Of a stretch of 39,140 bases of DNA, positions 6,477 to 12,934 are shown in pieces. The number at the start of each line of letters is the position of its first letter. Positions within the stretch are counted from its first letter, which is position 1. The position numbers and the translations under genes were made by a program. The stretch comes from a virus. Location: positions 1 to 39,140 of the IMG/VR virus record IMGVR_UViG_3300021475_000037. One strand, 5' to 3'. The notes under the pieces are model-generated. The model searched no databases. It saw nothing but the letters and a program-made list of their open reading frames with translations, and was not told where the DNA came from.

Positions 6477-6715
6477 TCGCTTTTTTTCTCACGAATTGAC
6501 TCCATTAGCATCAATTGGATTCTGCAAAAAGCTAGGCCGATCCGATCTCGATTTGCGCATAACTGATTTGCGATTTTTTCCTTGTAAAGCACAGTTTCGC
6601 GGGCCATTTCCTCATGGAAATCACTAAGTTCCCTGAGCTTTTTCTGTAGAGACAAATTCCAGAACAAGAAGGTTAAAAAGGCCGCATAAGCAAATAGACA
6701 TTCATAGTCCGGCAT
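6446..6715 (-). CDS. Membrane helix plus coiled-coil protein (89 aa)
   Basis: ATG at 6715 follows AAAGGGGAA. Residues ~5-22 are one hydrophobic segment (CLFAYAAFLTFLFWNLSL). A long charged helix follows (KKLRELSDFHEEMARETVLY) and a basic tail. The same one-helix-plus-coiled-coil plan occurs in at least six other small proteins of this genome (8719, 12157, 20237, 23410, 27610, 33304). Possible holin/spanin-like or exclusion role; not established. Confidence 0.55.
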   Translation of the reverse strand: MPDYECLFAYAAFLTFLFWNLSLQKKLRELSDFHEEMARETVLYKEKIANQLCANRDRIGLAFCRIQLMLMESIREKKSECNKNKKRQA

Positions 6716-6716
6716 A

Positions 6717-6854
6717 TTATTTCCCCTTTTTAGGAATCTTCGCGCCGGATTTTCTTGCTTCACTTAGCGCAATCGCAACAGCTTGTGGCTTGGATTTAAC
6801 TTCAGTCCCGCTCTTTGAGCCACTATGAAGTTTCCCTTCTTTGAACTCTTTCAT
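6717..6854 (-). CDS. DUF6496-like basic peptide (45 aa)
   Basis: ATG at 6854. The sequence MKEFKEGKLHSGSKSGTEVK leads into PQAVAIALSEARKSGAKIPK, a pattern I recognise from short DUF6496-type proteins ('K-G-x-L-x-S-G... AIAIALSEA-R-K-x-G-A-K-I-P-K-K'). Their function is not known. One nucleotide separates its stop from the next gene's ATG. It overlaps the 6823-7104 gene end by about 30 nt. Confidence 0.65.
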   Translation of the reverse strand: MKEFKEGKLHSGSKSGTEVKSKPQAVAIALSEARKSGAKIPKKGK

Positions 6855-7104
6855 CACTTTTCCTACTTTCGTTTCTTTTTTTTTCACTTCGTCCCCTTAA
6901 GTTTTGATATAATAAATGGCACTCATCGCACAATGGATATCCCCTTGGATAGCTCCAGGCCTCAAAATATCCATTGCCCTGGCCTGCATTCGTCCACTTG
7001 CACCTCTGACATGTCCTGTGGCTTGCCATGCTTCTTACGCCATAACCATTTTCTTCGGTTCCGAGTTCGACAATCGCAGTAATAATTTCCCTCAAAACGT
7101 CCAT
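6823..7104 (-). CDS. Zinc-binding protein (93 aa)
   Basis: Residues 32-60 contain CQRC and, 26 residues later, CDEC. This is a typical two-knuckle zinc ribbon. The C-terminal third is strongly basic (RGRSEKKRNESRKSDERVQR), suggesting nucleic-acid contact. It follows the PD-(D/E)XK nuclease gene by about 50 nt on the same strand. Specific role unknown. Confidence 0.55.
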   Translation of the reverse strand: MDVLREIITAIVELGTEENGYGVRSMASHRTCQRCKWTNAGQGNGYFEAWSYPRGYPLCDECHLLYQNLRGRSEKKRNESRKSDERVQRRETS

Positions 7105-7155
7105 CTTCTTTGTAATGTGGCTTTTTTTTAAAAAAATCTTTTTTAGATATCTGAG

Positions 7156-7593
7156 TTAGTCCCATCCTACAACAAAGCCCTTGAGCTTGGGCGCAATGCC
7201 CGTAAACCATTTTCCTTGTACGACCGTAAGCCTTTCTTCTGGGAAATACTTCGCAAACCGCTTAATTTTCGTCTTGGACTTATTGTCCATGTATCCCTTT
7301 ACCTCAACCCATGTATGCGTTCCATCAAGCTCTAGGACGTAAAAGTCTGGCTTATAAGAAACACATCCCCTTTTAATCCCCTTAAACCAAAATGTTCTCG
7401 GCTCATGCTGCCATTCCTGGATTTGTCGATTGCTTTTGAGCCATTGGAGATAGCATGCATATTTGTATTCCCAATTAGATCTAAAAAAGCAGAGGTTGTC
7501 ACCTACGAGCTTCCACCTTTGTATCGCTCTCGCTTTTTTTTTCTTGAGCTTTTGAAGAGCAGCCACGACCTTTTCATTAGAAAGAATTGCCAT
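7156..7593 (-). CDS. PD-(D/E)XK nuclease, resolvase/endonuclease-like (145 aa)
   Basis: The core motif runs Y-K-P-D-F-Y (residues ~94-99), then W-V-E-V-K-G-Y (~108-114), giving the D...E-x-K catalytic triad of this superfamily. A F-R-S-N-W-E-Y-K-Y-A segment precedes it, with the conserved glutamate typical of phage Holliday-junction/VRR-like nucleases. The protein is small, as in single-domain members. It probably trims or resolves DNA branches in replication or before packaging (inference from family). Start choice: the ATG at 7593 is too close (1 nt) to GGAAGG; an ATT two codons later would have ideal 7-nt spacing. Confidence 0.75.
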   Translation of the reverse strand: MAILSNEKVVAALQKLKKKKARAIQRWKLVGDNLCFFRSNWEYKYACYLQWLKSNRQIQEWQHEPRTFWFKGIKRGCVSYKPDFYVLELDGTHTWVEVKGYMDNKSKTKIKRFAKYFPEERLTVVQGKWFTGIAPKLKGFVVGWD

Positions 7594-7610
7594 TCCTTCC
7601 GTTTAGCGTG

Positions 7611-8282
7611 TCAAATATTATTTTTCAATCGCTTATTTACGTGATGATTGATTCTAGACCTAAGAAGATCTACAGGCTTGTCTATCTTGTTTCCCCTCTC
7701 CCTATACCAAAGAATGTCCTGTATGGCTTCTGTTATGGCAAACTCTGGGTATCTGGAGAGCATAATCTGATCCTCTTCAGGTATTCTTATCTTCCTGATT
7801 TGGGGATTTATGTAAGAGTACTCCGGGAGTTTCTCTTTATAAGAAGAATCTTTAGTCAAGGGGTGTACTTTTTGTGGGAGGGGAGGGTGTACTTTTTGCT
7901 GGTTTTCCATAGATAAAATGATCTCCTTTATTTTTTTCTTAGGCGCGTTCAAAAATCCGTAGATTGAAAGCCATTCCAAGGCGTTAATTAAGTTTTTATT
8001 GATAAAATAAACATTGCTCGTCTGTCTGCCATTAACGGCATATCTTGCTTGTTTTTTGAAGAATAAATGATTTAAATTTTGATTATGTTGAAAGAACTTG
8101 TGAACGCATTCTTCAGAGCAGCGAGCAAATTCTGCAATTCTGCGGACAGAGGGAAATACGTTAGTTTTGTTTACTTTGTATTGGAATCGAAGGTATTGGA
8201 TTATTTTTCGTCGGTATCCGTGAAGCTTGAGATAGGCGCTGGCGAAGAAGCTTAGTGGCTGTTGGTCTAGATTGACTTTCAT
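7611..8282 (-). CDS. Replication-initiator-like winged-helix protein (223 aa)
   Basis: Residues ~40-70 (VFPSVRRIAEFARCSEECVH) look like a winged-helix/HTH as in plasmid and phage Rep proteins: a Lys/Arg-rich first helix, then 'P-S-x-R-x-I-A' and recognition helix. A basic region and a Q/K/P linker with a repeated QKVHP motif follow. The C-terminal part (ITEAIQDILWYRERGNKIDK, then R-S-R-I-N-H-H-V-N) resembles a second helical domain. It sits in the early region upstream of small genes and beside the repressor, with a structured leader at 8283-8509. A role in initiating replication is inferred; the family is not certain. Confidence 0.5.
   Translation of the reverse strand: MKVNLDQQPLSFFASAYLKLHGYRRKIIQYLRFQYKVNKTNVFPSVRRIAEFARCSEECVHKFFQHNQNLNHLFFKKQARYAVNGRQTSNVYFINKNLINALEWLSIYGFLNAPKKKIKEIILSMENQQKVHPPLPQKVHPLTKDSSYKEKLPEYSYINPQIRKIRIPEEDQIMLSRYPEFAITEAIQDILWYRERGNKIDKPVDLLRSRINHHVNKRLKNNI
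7861..7898 (-). repeat. Tandem 14-nt repeats inside the Rep-like gene
   Basis: GGGTGTACTTTTTG occurs at 7861-7874 and 7885-7898 (plus-strand reading), 24 nt apart. The copies encode the repeated QKVHP motif. Direct repeats inside rep genes can serve as iteron-like binding sites, but two copies are weak evidence. Confidence 0.4.
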
Positions 8283-8303
8283 AGGTCCTCTTTTTTTTGA
8301 AGA

Positions 8304-8445
8304 CCCCGACCTACCACTTGACGGCTTATCAACTATTTACTTAAGATGGATTTAATTCCGGTCTCTTGTAATATAGAACCGTTCCGGCTAAAGAACGTTT
8401 TGTTTTCTTGCCCTCGTCTGTAGTAGGTCGGGGGCATTTTTATTT
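8304..8445 (+). ncRNA. Candidate structured RNA antisense to the Rep-gene leader
   Basis: An 11-nt perfect inverted repeat, CCCCGACCTAC at 8304-8314 and GTAGGTCGGGG at 8423-8433, would close a ~130-nt RNA; it is followed by CATTTTTATTT. Inside are smaller hairpins, such as CGGT/ACCG and AAGAAC/GTTTTCTT. Nothing in this interval encodes a convincing protein. On the plus strand the end looks like a terminator, so the RNA would oppose the leader of the minus-strand Rep-like gene, as counter-transcript copy-control RNAs do (inference). Confidence 0.4.
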
Positions 8446-8509
8446 AATCTAAATCCTAATCCTAACGAAAGTTAAACTCAAAGCAGATTTTGTAATTATA
8501 AAGACAATA

Positions 8510-8722
8510 TTAAGATTGTTGAGTGATTTTCCTTTTTTTCCTTCTTAATGCAGTCGCCTTCACTTGCCCCTCTGTTGCTTTCTCAATTTTTTCTGAAAGT
8601 CGCTTGTGGGGCCACCTTTTCCCATTAACAATTCCGTAGAGATGAGCCTCGGAAACTTCTAATAAGCGGGCAAGTCTACGAGTCGTCATTTCTTTTTTAA
8701 ATAACCATTCCTTTAATCTCAT
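8510..8722 (-). CDS. Cro/CI-type HTH repressor (70 aa)
   Basis: MRLKEWLFKKEMTTRRLARL begins a helix-turn-helix of the XRE/Cro type: T-T-R-R-L-A-R-L-L-E-V-S-E-A-H-L-Y-G-I-V-N-G-K-R-W-P is an almost canonical HTH with its following wing. The C-terminus is very basic. Its ATG overlaps the TGA of the preceding membrane gene (ATGA), so the two are co-translated from the divergent promoter region at 8896-9012. It probably represses that region, using the palindromes there as operators (inference). Confidence 0.8.
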   Translation of the reverse strand: MRLKEWLFKKEMTTRRLARLLEVSEAHLYGIVNGKRWPHKRLSEKIEKATEGQVKATALRRKKRKITQQS

Positions 8723-8895
8723 TTTCTGTTCTTCTCCTCAATGGCACAAAGCCTGCCGTGGAAATCTCTCATTTCTTGAGACATTTCGGTTTTGAAAGAA
8801 TCTATTTTATTAGCTAAATAAAGGAATAAACCAATCATTACACCCAAGATGGTGAACATGCAGGCAACGATTGTTAGAAGTGAAGTTAAATCCAT
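8719..8895 (-). CDS. Membrane helix plus coiled-coil protein (58 aa)
   Basis: ATG at 8895 follows AGAGGAATC. One membrane helix (residues 5-25, SLLTIVACMFTILGVMIGLF) is followed by a charged helix containing EMRDFHGRLCAIEEKNRK. The EMRDFHGRL motif also occurs in the 27610-27882 protein, so the two are paralogs. The gene overlaps the Cro-like repressor start and shares its transcript, an odd partnership that hints at an early or lysogeny-related role such as exclusion. Function unknown. Confidence 0.65.
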   Translation of the reverse strand: MDLTSLLTIVACMFTILGVMIGLFLYLANKIDSFKTEMSQEMRDFHGRLCAIEEKNRK

Positions 8896-9012
8896 GATTC
8901 CTCTATGTGTTCGTTTACAAAAAATGTATCATTTTGATCATTTTTCTTGCAAGTTTTTTGGGATAAATGATATGTTTCGATCATATTTAAAACAAAAACC
9001 TATGGAGGGTTT
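8896..9012. promoter_or_regulatory. Divergent early control region with two operator-like palindromes
   Basis: This 117-nt gap separates the repressor operon (minus) from the RecT operon (plus). Two similar imperfect palindromes are seen: TGTATCATTTTGATCA at 8925-8940 and ATGATATGTTTCGATCAT at 8967-8984. TTGCAA at 8947-8952, itself a palindrome, could be a -35 for both directions: ATATGT lies 17 nt away on plus, and a GATACA-like box is similarly placed on minus. The arrangement is that of a small lambda-type switch. Confidence 0.5.
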
Positions 9013-9795
9013 ATGCAAGCAGACAAATCTCTGATACCAACTCATGAAGAGTTGAGCATCATTCAAACCATCGCCAAGACAGCGGTAGATTCAAAATATT
9101 TTGACAAGCTTGGCGGGCATGCCGGAATCGTCATGATCGCATTATATGCCAAGGAAATAGGCGTTCCAGTAGTCACGGCAATTATGGGGGGAATGCAAAA
9201 TGTGATGGGAAAAATCACGATGTCCGCCGAGCTAATGAATAGCCTTATCAGGAAGGCTGGTCACAAAGTTGAGATAAAGAAATGCGATTCAAATTCTTGT
9301 ATTATTCAAGGGATCAGGAAAGATACGGGAGAAGGCTACCTCTGCACTTTTACCATCGAAGATGCCAGGAAAGCTGGATTGATCAAAGGAGCCGGAGGAT
9401 ATGAGAAATATGCAGATGATATGTTATTTGCTAGATGCATCTCTAAGCTCAAAAGAAGGCTTTTTCCAGACATCGCAGATAGGGCTTATGTACATGGGGA
9501 AATAGAAGAAGTCGAAAAAAAGGAGGAAATTTCTGAAGCTGATGTCGAAATTCTAGACCAATCTACGGGCGAAATAAAAAAAATATCTATCCAGCAGGCA
9601 GTACAGATAGAAGGATTAATTGGTAAAGATGAAGAATATCGTCAAAATCTGCACAAATTTTTCAAAATAAGGTCTTTTGAAGAGCTAGACTTAAAAAAAT
9701 TCGACTCTTTGAAAGAGGCTATCGTTAAACATAACGAGATGATAAAGAAGAAAGAAACAACCGAAAAAGATTTTGATATCGATTTTATAAACTAA
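9013..9795 (+). CDS. RecT-like single-strand annealing protein (260 aa)
   Basis: The sequence has the RecT/Bet-type core: G-I-V-M-I-A-L-Y-A-K-E-I-G, then GGMQNVMGKITMSAELMNSL with IRKAGH, then C-I-I-Q-G-I-R-K-D-T-G-E and the segment D-D-M-L-F-A-R-C-I-S-K-L-K-R-R-L-F-P-D-I (residues ~140-160). The acidic C-terminal tail is usual for such proteins. It would anneal complementary DNA strands in partnership with the exonuclease encoded next (9842). It is the first gene of the plus-strand early operon; GGAGGG precedes the ATG. The family call is strong at motif level; exact subfamily is not settled. Confidence 0.85.
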   Translation: MQADKSLIPTHEELSIIQTIAKTAVDSKYFDKLGGHAGIVMIALYAKEIGVPVVTAIMGGMQNVMGKITMSAELMNSLIRKAGHKVEIKKCDSNSCIIQGIRKDTGEGYLCTFTIEDARKAGLIKGAGGYEKYADDMLFARCISKLKRRLFPDIADRAYVHGEIEEVEKKEEISEADVEILDQSTGEIKKISIQQAVQIEGLIGKDEEYRQNLHKFFKIRSFEELDLKKFDSLKEAIVKHNEMIKKKETTEKDFDIDFIN

Positions 9796-9824
9796 AAAAA
9801 GCCCCCAGCTTCAACTAGGGGCTT
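9794..9824 (-). terminator. Hairpin between recT-like and exonuclease genes, terminator in minus direction
   Basis: Arms AAGCCCC (9799-9805) and GGGGCTT (9818-9824) enclose a 12-nt loop. On the minus strand the stem is followed by a T-run; on plus it is not. It would stop antisense transcription into recT, or act on plus as an RNA-processing or attenuation hairpin. Confidence 0.55.
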
Positions 9825-9841
9825 AACAAAAGGAATATGAT

Positions 9842-10687
9842 ATGCGTTCATTTAAAATGTTAGACCTTGTTCAGGGTTCTGAACAATGGAAAAAGTACAA
9901 ATGGTTAAAAATCGGGTCCTCCGAAGCCGCAGATATTATGGGAGTTGGTTTCAACACACCTCTTCAGCTATTTGAAAAAAAAATTAATCAGACAGAAACT
10001 CCCGATAATGAAGACATGAAAAGAGGAAGAGATCAAGAATCAACAGCCAGAGATTACTTTAACAAGCATCATGGGACATTCCATGTCCCTGTCTGCATAC
10101 AGTCCATAGAACATGAATTTGCTATGGCCAGCCTAGACGGTTATGACGAAACAGCGGCGTTCCCAATAATAGAGATTAAGTGCCCTAGAAAAGGCTGTCA
10201 TGAGTTTATTCCAGAATACTACATTCCACAACTCCAGCATCAAATGATGGTATCAGGAGCGCCAGACGTGGTGTACTTTAGTTGGCATGACGGTGTTGGC
10301 AAGCCAATCTGGGTAAAAAGGGATCAAGAATATATTAATATCCTGATAGAAAAGGAAAAAGAATTCTACGAGAGATTTCTGAGGTTTGATCCGCCACCAT
10401 TTTCTGACAAGGATTTCGTGCAATTAGATGATCCAGACGCGTTGATCTTCTCCAGAGCGTATAAACAAGTGGATGGGAAGGTAAAAGAGCTAGAAAAAGA
10501 GAAAGAGCTCCTTAGAAAGAAGATTCTGGAAAAGGTCTCTCACTCTAGGTCTAGGATAGGAGAAATAAAGGTCTATAGCCAGCGAGTGAAAGGAAGAGTA
10601 GACTATGAAGCCATTCCTGAATTGAAAGCAGTCGATTTAGAAAAATATAGAAAGCCTTCTTCAGAGTGCTGGAAAATTCTAACTTGA
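9842..10687 (+). CDS. YqaJ/lambda-type exonuclease (281 aa)
   Basis: N-terminal QGSEQWKKYKWLKIGSSEAA then D-I-M-G and TPLQLFEKK are the standard opening of YqaJ-like recombinases. G-R-D-Q-E follows at ~60, A-S-L-D-G at ~99 and I-E-I-K-C-P at ~113, supplying the acidic and E-x-K active-site residues; Q-L-Q-H-Q-M-M matches the 'Y-x2-Q-x-Q-x2-M' helix. It digests double-stranded DNA 5' to 3' to give tails for the RecT-like protein next door (established partnership). The C-terminal third is a long charged coiled coil. Ribosome-binding AAGGAA is 7-8 nt upstream. Confidence 0.9.
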   Translation: MRSFKMLDLVQGSEQWKKYKWLKIGSSEAADIMGVGFNTPLQLFEKKINQTETPDNEDMKRGRDQESTARDYFNKHHGTFHVPVCIQSIEHEFAMASLDGYDETAAFPIIEIKCPRKGCHEFIPEYYIPQLQHQMMVSGAPDVVYFSWHDGVGKPIWVKRDQEYINILIEKEKEFYERFLRFDPPPFSDKDFVQLDDPDALIFSRAYKQVDGKVKELEKEKELLRKKILEKVSHSRSRIGEIKVYSQRVKGRVDYEAIPELKAVDLEKYRKPSSECWKILT

Positions 10688-10721
10688 TACATAAAAACCT
10701 TTTGCATAAGTTTGGGGTGTT

Positions 10722-10904
10722 ATGGAAAAAAATCCCACGGATGCAAAAGGTTTTCCAATTTATCTAAGTGATGCTTTATTAAAAGAAGATCCCTTTAGGG
10801 GAATTTGTGAGAAATGCGGATCTGAAGATGGAAACTTGACATTTGCATCTGAATTTTTATGTTACAGGTGTATAATTTCTCGTCCTATGAGTGCCTATGA
10901 ATAA
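10722..10904 (+). CDS. Zinc-ribbon protein (60 aa)
   Basis: Two Cys pairs, CEKC and CYRC, lie about 20 residues apart. The leader DAKGFPIYLSDALLKEDPF is unremarkable. The gene follows the exonuclease by 35 nt, and its end overlaps the next gene. Small early phage zinc ribbon of unknown target. Confidence 0.6.
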   Translation: MEKNPTDAKGFPIYLSDALLKEDPFRGICEKCGSEDGNLTFASEFLCYRCIISRPMSAYE

Positions 10905-11244
10905 AAATGAAGAGAAGGTGAAATTATTTTCGCAGGGTGTCAAAACTGGGGATTATGAGCCATTAAATGAATACTATCGTAAAAATCCTCCAGATCTTGT
11001 GATTGACGATCTCGGAATTTTTCATGAAGTGGAAATTCCCCTTCCCGCTTTTTACAAAAGAAAAGCGTGCTCTTGTGGAATTATTCACATATGGGAGATT
11101 CCCGAAACATTTGAATTGTATCATTTTGAACTGTCCGACTTAGCAAAAAAAATGGGTCACAAGCCCAAGATTCTTAAACAATGTAAAAAATGCGGGGAAG
11201 TTCTTGGTTTAGAAAGATATCGAGGACCAAATGAAGAAGTCTAA
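10897..11244 (+). CDS. Zinc-binding hypothetical protein (115 aa)
   Basis: Contains CSCG near residue 58 and CKKCG near residue 102, a split zinc-binding pair. The ATG at 10897 overlaps the end of the upstream gene; GTG at 10891 is an alternative. The region between the Cys pairs (HIWEIPETFELYHFELSDLA) looks folded. Its stop overlaps the start of 11231. Function unknown. Confidence 0.55.
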   Translation: MNKNEEKVKLFSQGVKTGDYEPLNEYYRKNPPDLVIDDLGIFHEVEIPLPAFYKRKACSCGIIHIWEIPETFELYHFELSDLAKKMGHKPKILKQCKKCGEVLGLERYRGPNEEV

Positions 11245-11458
11245 AATAAAATCAAATCAAAAAGCGGCCACTAAGGAAGATCTATACGAAATCGTGAAGC
11301 TGGAATTTGAACAAAACGGAAAAATTCACATCGATAATATAGTCAAAAAATTCAAATGTACCAGATCCGATGCCCTTAAGATAATCAAACGGCTCATGGT
11401 AAAGGGCGTCTTGGATTTCGGAGATATGCTGGATGCCATCCATATCATCGAAGATTGA
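11231..11458 (+). CDS. Winged-helix-like small protein (75 aa)
   Basis: TKEDLYEIVKLEFEQNGKIH, then I-D-N-I-V-K-K-F-K-C-T-R-S-D-A-L-K-I-I-K-R-L-M and a V-L-D-F strand, resemble a winged helix with its second helix and wing. The N-terminus is lysine-rich. It probably binds nucleic acid. Translationally coupled to the preceding zinc protein. Confidence 0.5.
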   Translation: MKKSKIKSNQKAATKEDLYEIVKLEFEQNGKIHIDNIVKKFKCTRSDALKIIKRLMVKGVLDFGDMLDAIHIIED

Positions 11459-11478
11459 TCTTTACAACATAATGGCTA

Positions 11479-11894
11479 TTATCAGACGTAATGGGAGTGG
11501 CATAAAGACATGACTGAGTGGATTTCAGCTTCAGAAGTTCTTCCTCCACAAGGAACGAAGGTGGTTTGCTTCCACAAGGGGGATATTTATGTTGCATATC
11601 GAATTAGGGATATATGGCTTCCTCTTCCATATTGCCCGCGCCTAATAAAGATTGCCCCAGAATTGTGGCAGAAGCTAACGCCCCCCGCCGGATATAAAGG
11701 AAAAATTCTGTTTAAGTTGATGGACGACGACGAATTTTATGATTTGGAAGGCTTAGAAAAGAAAGACCCCGACGATTATGAAGTTCTTTATGGAGAACTG
11801 AAGAAAAAAAGAGATGATATAGACGATGGTGCCCGTCACTTTTCCTCGCGCTTTGGCTACCCAAGATAAGAACGGATGTTATCAGACGTAATGG
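11479..11894 (+). repeat. Two 16-nt direct repeats 400 nt apart
   Basis: TTATCAGACGTAATGG occurs at 11479-11494 and again at 11879-11894. The first copy is in the leader of the 11510 gene and the second spans the start of the 11876 gene. It may mark a past duplication junction or a shared translation-control element. Confidence 0.5.
11510..11869 (+). CDS. DUF551-like hypothetical protein (119 aa)
   Basis: Begins M-T-E-W-I-S-A-S-E-V-L-P-P-Q-G-T-K-V-V-C, the usual opening of small phage DUF551-type proteins ('W-I-x-x-x-E-x-L-P...V-L'). The C-terminal half is acidic (L-M-D-D-D-E-F-Y-D) and then mixed-charge. No known activity. Confidence 0.5.
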   Translation: MTEWISASEVLPPQGTKVVCFHKGDIYVAYRIRDIWLPLPYCPRLIKIAPELWQKLTPPAGYKGKILFKLMDDDEFYDLEGLEKKDPDDYEVLYGELKKKRDDIDDGARHFSSRFGYPR

Positions 11895-12112
11895 AAATTA
11901 TTGATCAAAATAAAGAATTCATATGCGCCCTCTGTCAAGGGACTTTTCACATGGGCAGAACGGACGATGAGGCAATCAAAGAAAGAGAAGGCCTATTCCC
12001 GGGAGAAAACGACTGGGCTTTGACTTGCGAGGACTGTTTCATTGTTATCATGGAACGAGCTGAAACAAGCGGGCTTCAGAAATCGGACGATTGGAGAAAA
12101 TACCTTGGATAG
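11876..12112 (+). CDS. Zinc-ribbon protein (78 aa)
   Basis: CALC at residue ~18 and CEDC at ~51 form a two-knuckle zinc site. The start may be ATG 11876 or the in-frame ATG at 11891; no strong ribosome site distinguishes them, and the second lies within the 16-nt repeat. Near the end of the plus-strand early operon. Function unknown. Confidence 0.5.
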   Translation: MLSDVMEIIDQNKEFICALCQGTFHMGRTDDEAIKEREGLFPGENDWALTCEDCFIVIMERAETSGLQKSDDWRKYLG

Positions 12113-12156
12113 GAAGAGTCGTAGATGTTATAACCTATTGGGGAATTGGAGGGTTT

Positions 12157-12369
12157 ATGGATTGGTTTAAGAAACATACAGATACCGTTTTGATTTTGAG
12201 TGCGATATTTTCATCCTTTCTTTGGATGAATGGCCAATTTAACGATATCCGAAAGGATATGGCTTCCTTGAAAGAAGAAGTATTTATCATGAAGACCGTT
12301 TTAATCATGAGAGGAATCATGCCGCAAGCATTAGCTCAAACGCCACAGCCTCCTAAACAGGATTCCTAG
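12157..12369 (+). CDS. Membrane helix plus coiled-coil protein (70 aa)
   Basis: ATG at 12157 has GGAGGG 6 nt upstream; a longer frame to 12091 is less likely. MDWFKKH is followed by one membrane helix (TDTVLILSAIFSSFLWM) and then FNDIRKDMASLKEEVFIMKT, V-L-I-M-R-G-I-M-P. The 'D-I-R... T-V-L-x-M-x-G-x-M-P' tail matches the 20237-20413 protein, showing paralogy. A holin- or spanin-like role is possible. Its end overlaps the convergent membrane peptide at 12353. Confidence 0.65.
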   Translation: MDWFKKHTDTVLILSAIFSSFLWMNGQFNDIRKDMASLKEEVFIMKTVLIMRGIMPQALAQTPQPPKQDS

Positions 12370-12448
12370 GCTCATTCATACAGATATAAAAATAGAGCGC
12401 TATAAGTCCGAGTGAGAGCCCCACACTGATCCAGGTTACGTAATCCAT
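12353..12448 (-). CDS. Single-span membrane peptide (31 aa)
   Basis: MDYVTWISVGLSLGLIALYF then Y-I-C-M-N-E-P: one strong membrane helix with a short charged tail. Its ATG is 1 nt after the stop of the upstream lipoprotein gene, so it is likely the last cistron of a small envelope operon (12861-12353). No clear ribosome-binding site; translational coupling is probable. Confidence 0.5.
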   Translation of the reverse strand: MDYVTWISVGLSLGLIALYFYICMNEPRNPV

Positions 12449-12449
12449 A

Positions 12450-12548
12450 TTAGCAACAAATGAGTGCAGAAGGAATAGGATCAACATATTCAGGCTCAGG
12501 CTCGTCGCATCCAAGCAGACAAACAAATAATAAAAAAGTCTTCATCAT
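12450..12548 (-). CDS. Tiny lipoprotein (32 aa)
   Basis: MMKTFLLFVCLLGCDEPEPE: a signal peptide with lipobox L-L-G-C, leaving a mature peptide of about 19 residues that starts Cys-Asp (an inner-membrane-retention-like residue at +2 in enterobacteria). The start overlaps the TAA of the previous lipoprotein gene (TAATG). Resembles very small outer spanin or lysis lipoproteins in size, but there is no embedded Rz partner. Confidence 0.5.
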   Translation of the reverse strand: MMKTFLLFVCLLGCDEPEPEYVDPIPSALICC

Positions 12549-12697
12549 TATTTTGCAATCGCCCCTTCTGCAACTTGAAGACCATCCTTCACCAATTCTT
12601 CACCTACAGACTCTAATTCCTTCTCCACATCGGGATGGCTCTGTAACCAAGCACATCCGGGAAGAAAACTCAATGTTAATGCAATAAAATATTTCAT
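12548..12697 (-). CDS. Small lipoprotein (49 aa)
   Basis: MKYFIALTLSFLPGCAWLQS has a lysine N-end, hydrophobic core and lipobox L-P-G-C, then a short amphipathic mature helix (DVEKELESVGEELVKDGLQV). AAGGAAA precedes the ATG, which overlaps the TGA of the upstream gene. Two lipoprotein genes in tandem beside membrane peptides suggest an envelope or lysis function (inference). Confidence 0.6.
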   Translation of the reverse strand: MKYFIALTLSFLPGCAWLQSHPDVEKELESVGEELVKDGLQVAEGAIAK

Positions 12698-12861
12698 GCG
12701 ATTTCCTTTGGTTGTTCTGGAACATCTTCGTCGATAATAAATTGTCTAAACCTGAAGACAGATTCGTTGACTTGCAGGCCGCCTTGTTTGCATAAACAGT
12801 CTAAGGCCTGACTAAGCAATTGTTTGTTTTCTTCAGTGAGCAATACGATTGTTCTTTTCAT
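12694..12861 (-). CDS. Hypothetical small protein (55 aa)
   Basis: MKRTIVLLTEENKQLLSQAL, then D-C-L-C-K-Q-G-G-L-Q-V and an acidic end (IDEDVPEQPKE). The beta-strand plus helix start could be RHH-like but is too short to say. First gene of the lipoprotein operon; AGGAAAAAA precedes the ATG and the stop overlaps the next start. Confidence 0.5.
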   Translation of the reverse strand: MKRTIVLLTEENKQLLSQALDCLCKQGGLQVNESVFRFRQFIIDEDVPEQPKEIA

Positions 12862-12934
12862 TTTTTTCCTAAAATAAAAAATTTATCCTTAAAAAGTCAC
12901 CGTAGCAAATGGCCCAAATTTTATACAATAAAAT

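Noticed and set aside
8304-8433. CRISPR array or phage-encoded tmRNA/6S-like RNA
   Set aside because: Only one inverted repeat pair exists, with no regularly spaced direct repeats, no tag-peptide frame and no tRNA-like ends.
10741-12112. Toxin-antitoxin pairs among the small zinc and HTH genes
   Set aside because: The genes are short and adjacent, but no toxin motif (RelE, MazF, PIN, Fic, HipA) is visible.
12460-12687. A 75-codon plus-strand frame (Ser/Gln/His-rich)
   Set aside because: It is antisense to the two tiny lipoprotein genes, which have lipoboxes, overlapping starts and a ribosome site; the plus frame has none of these.
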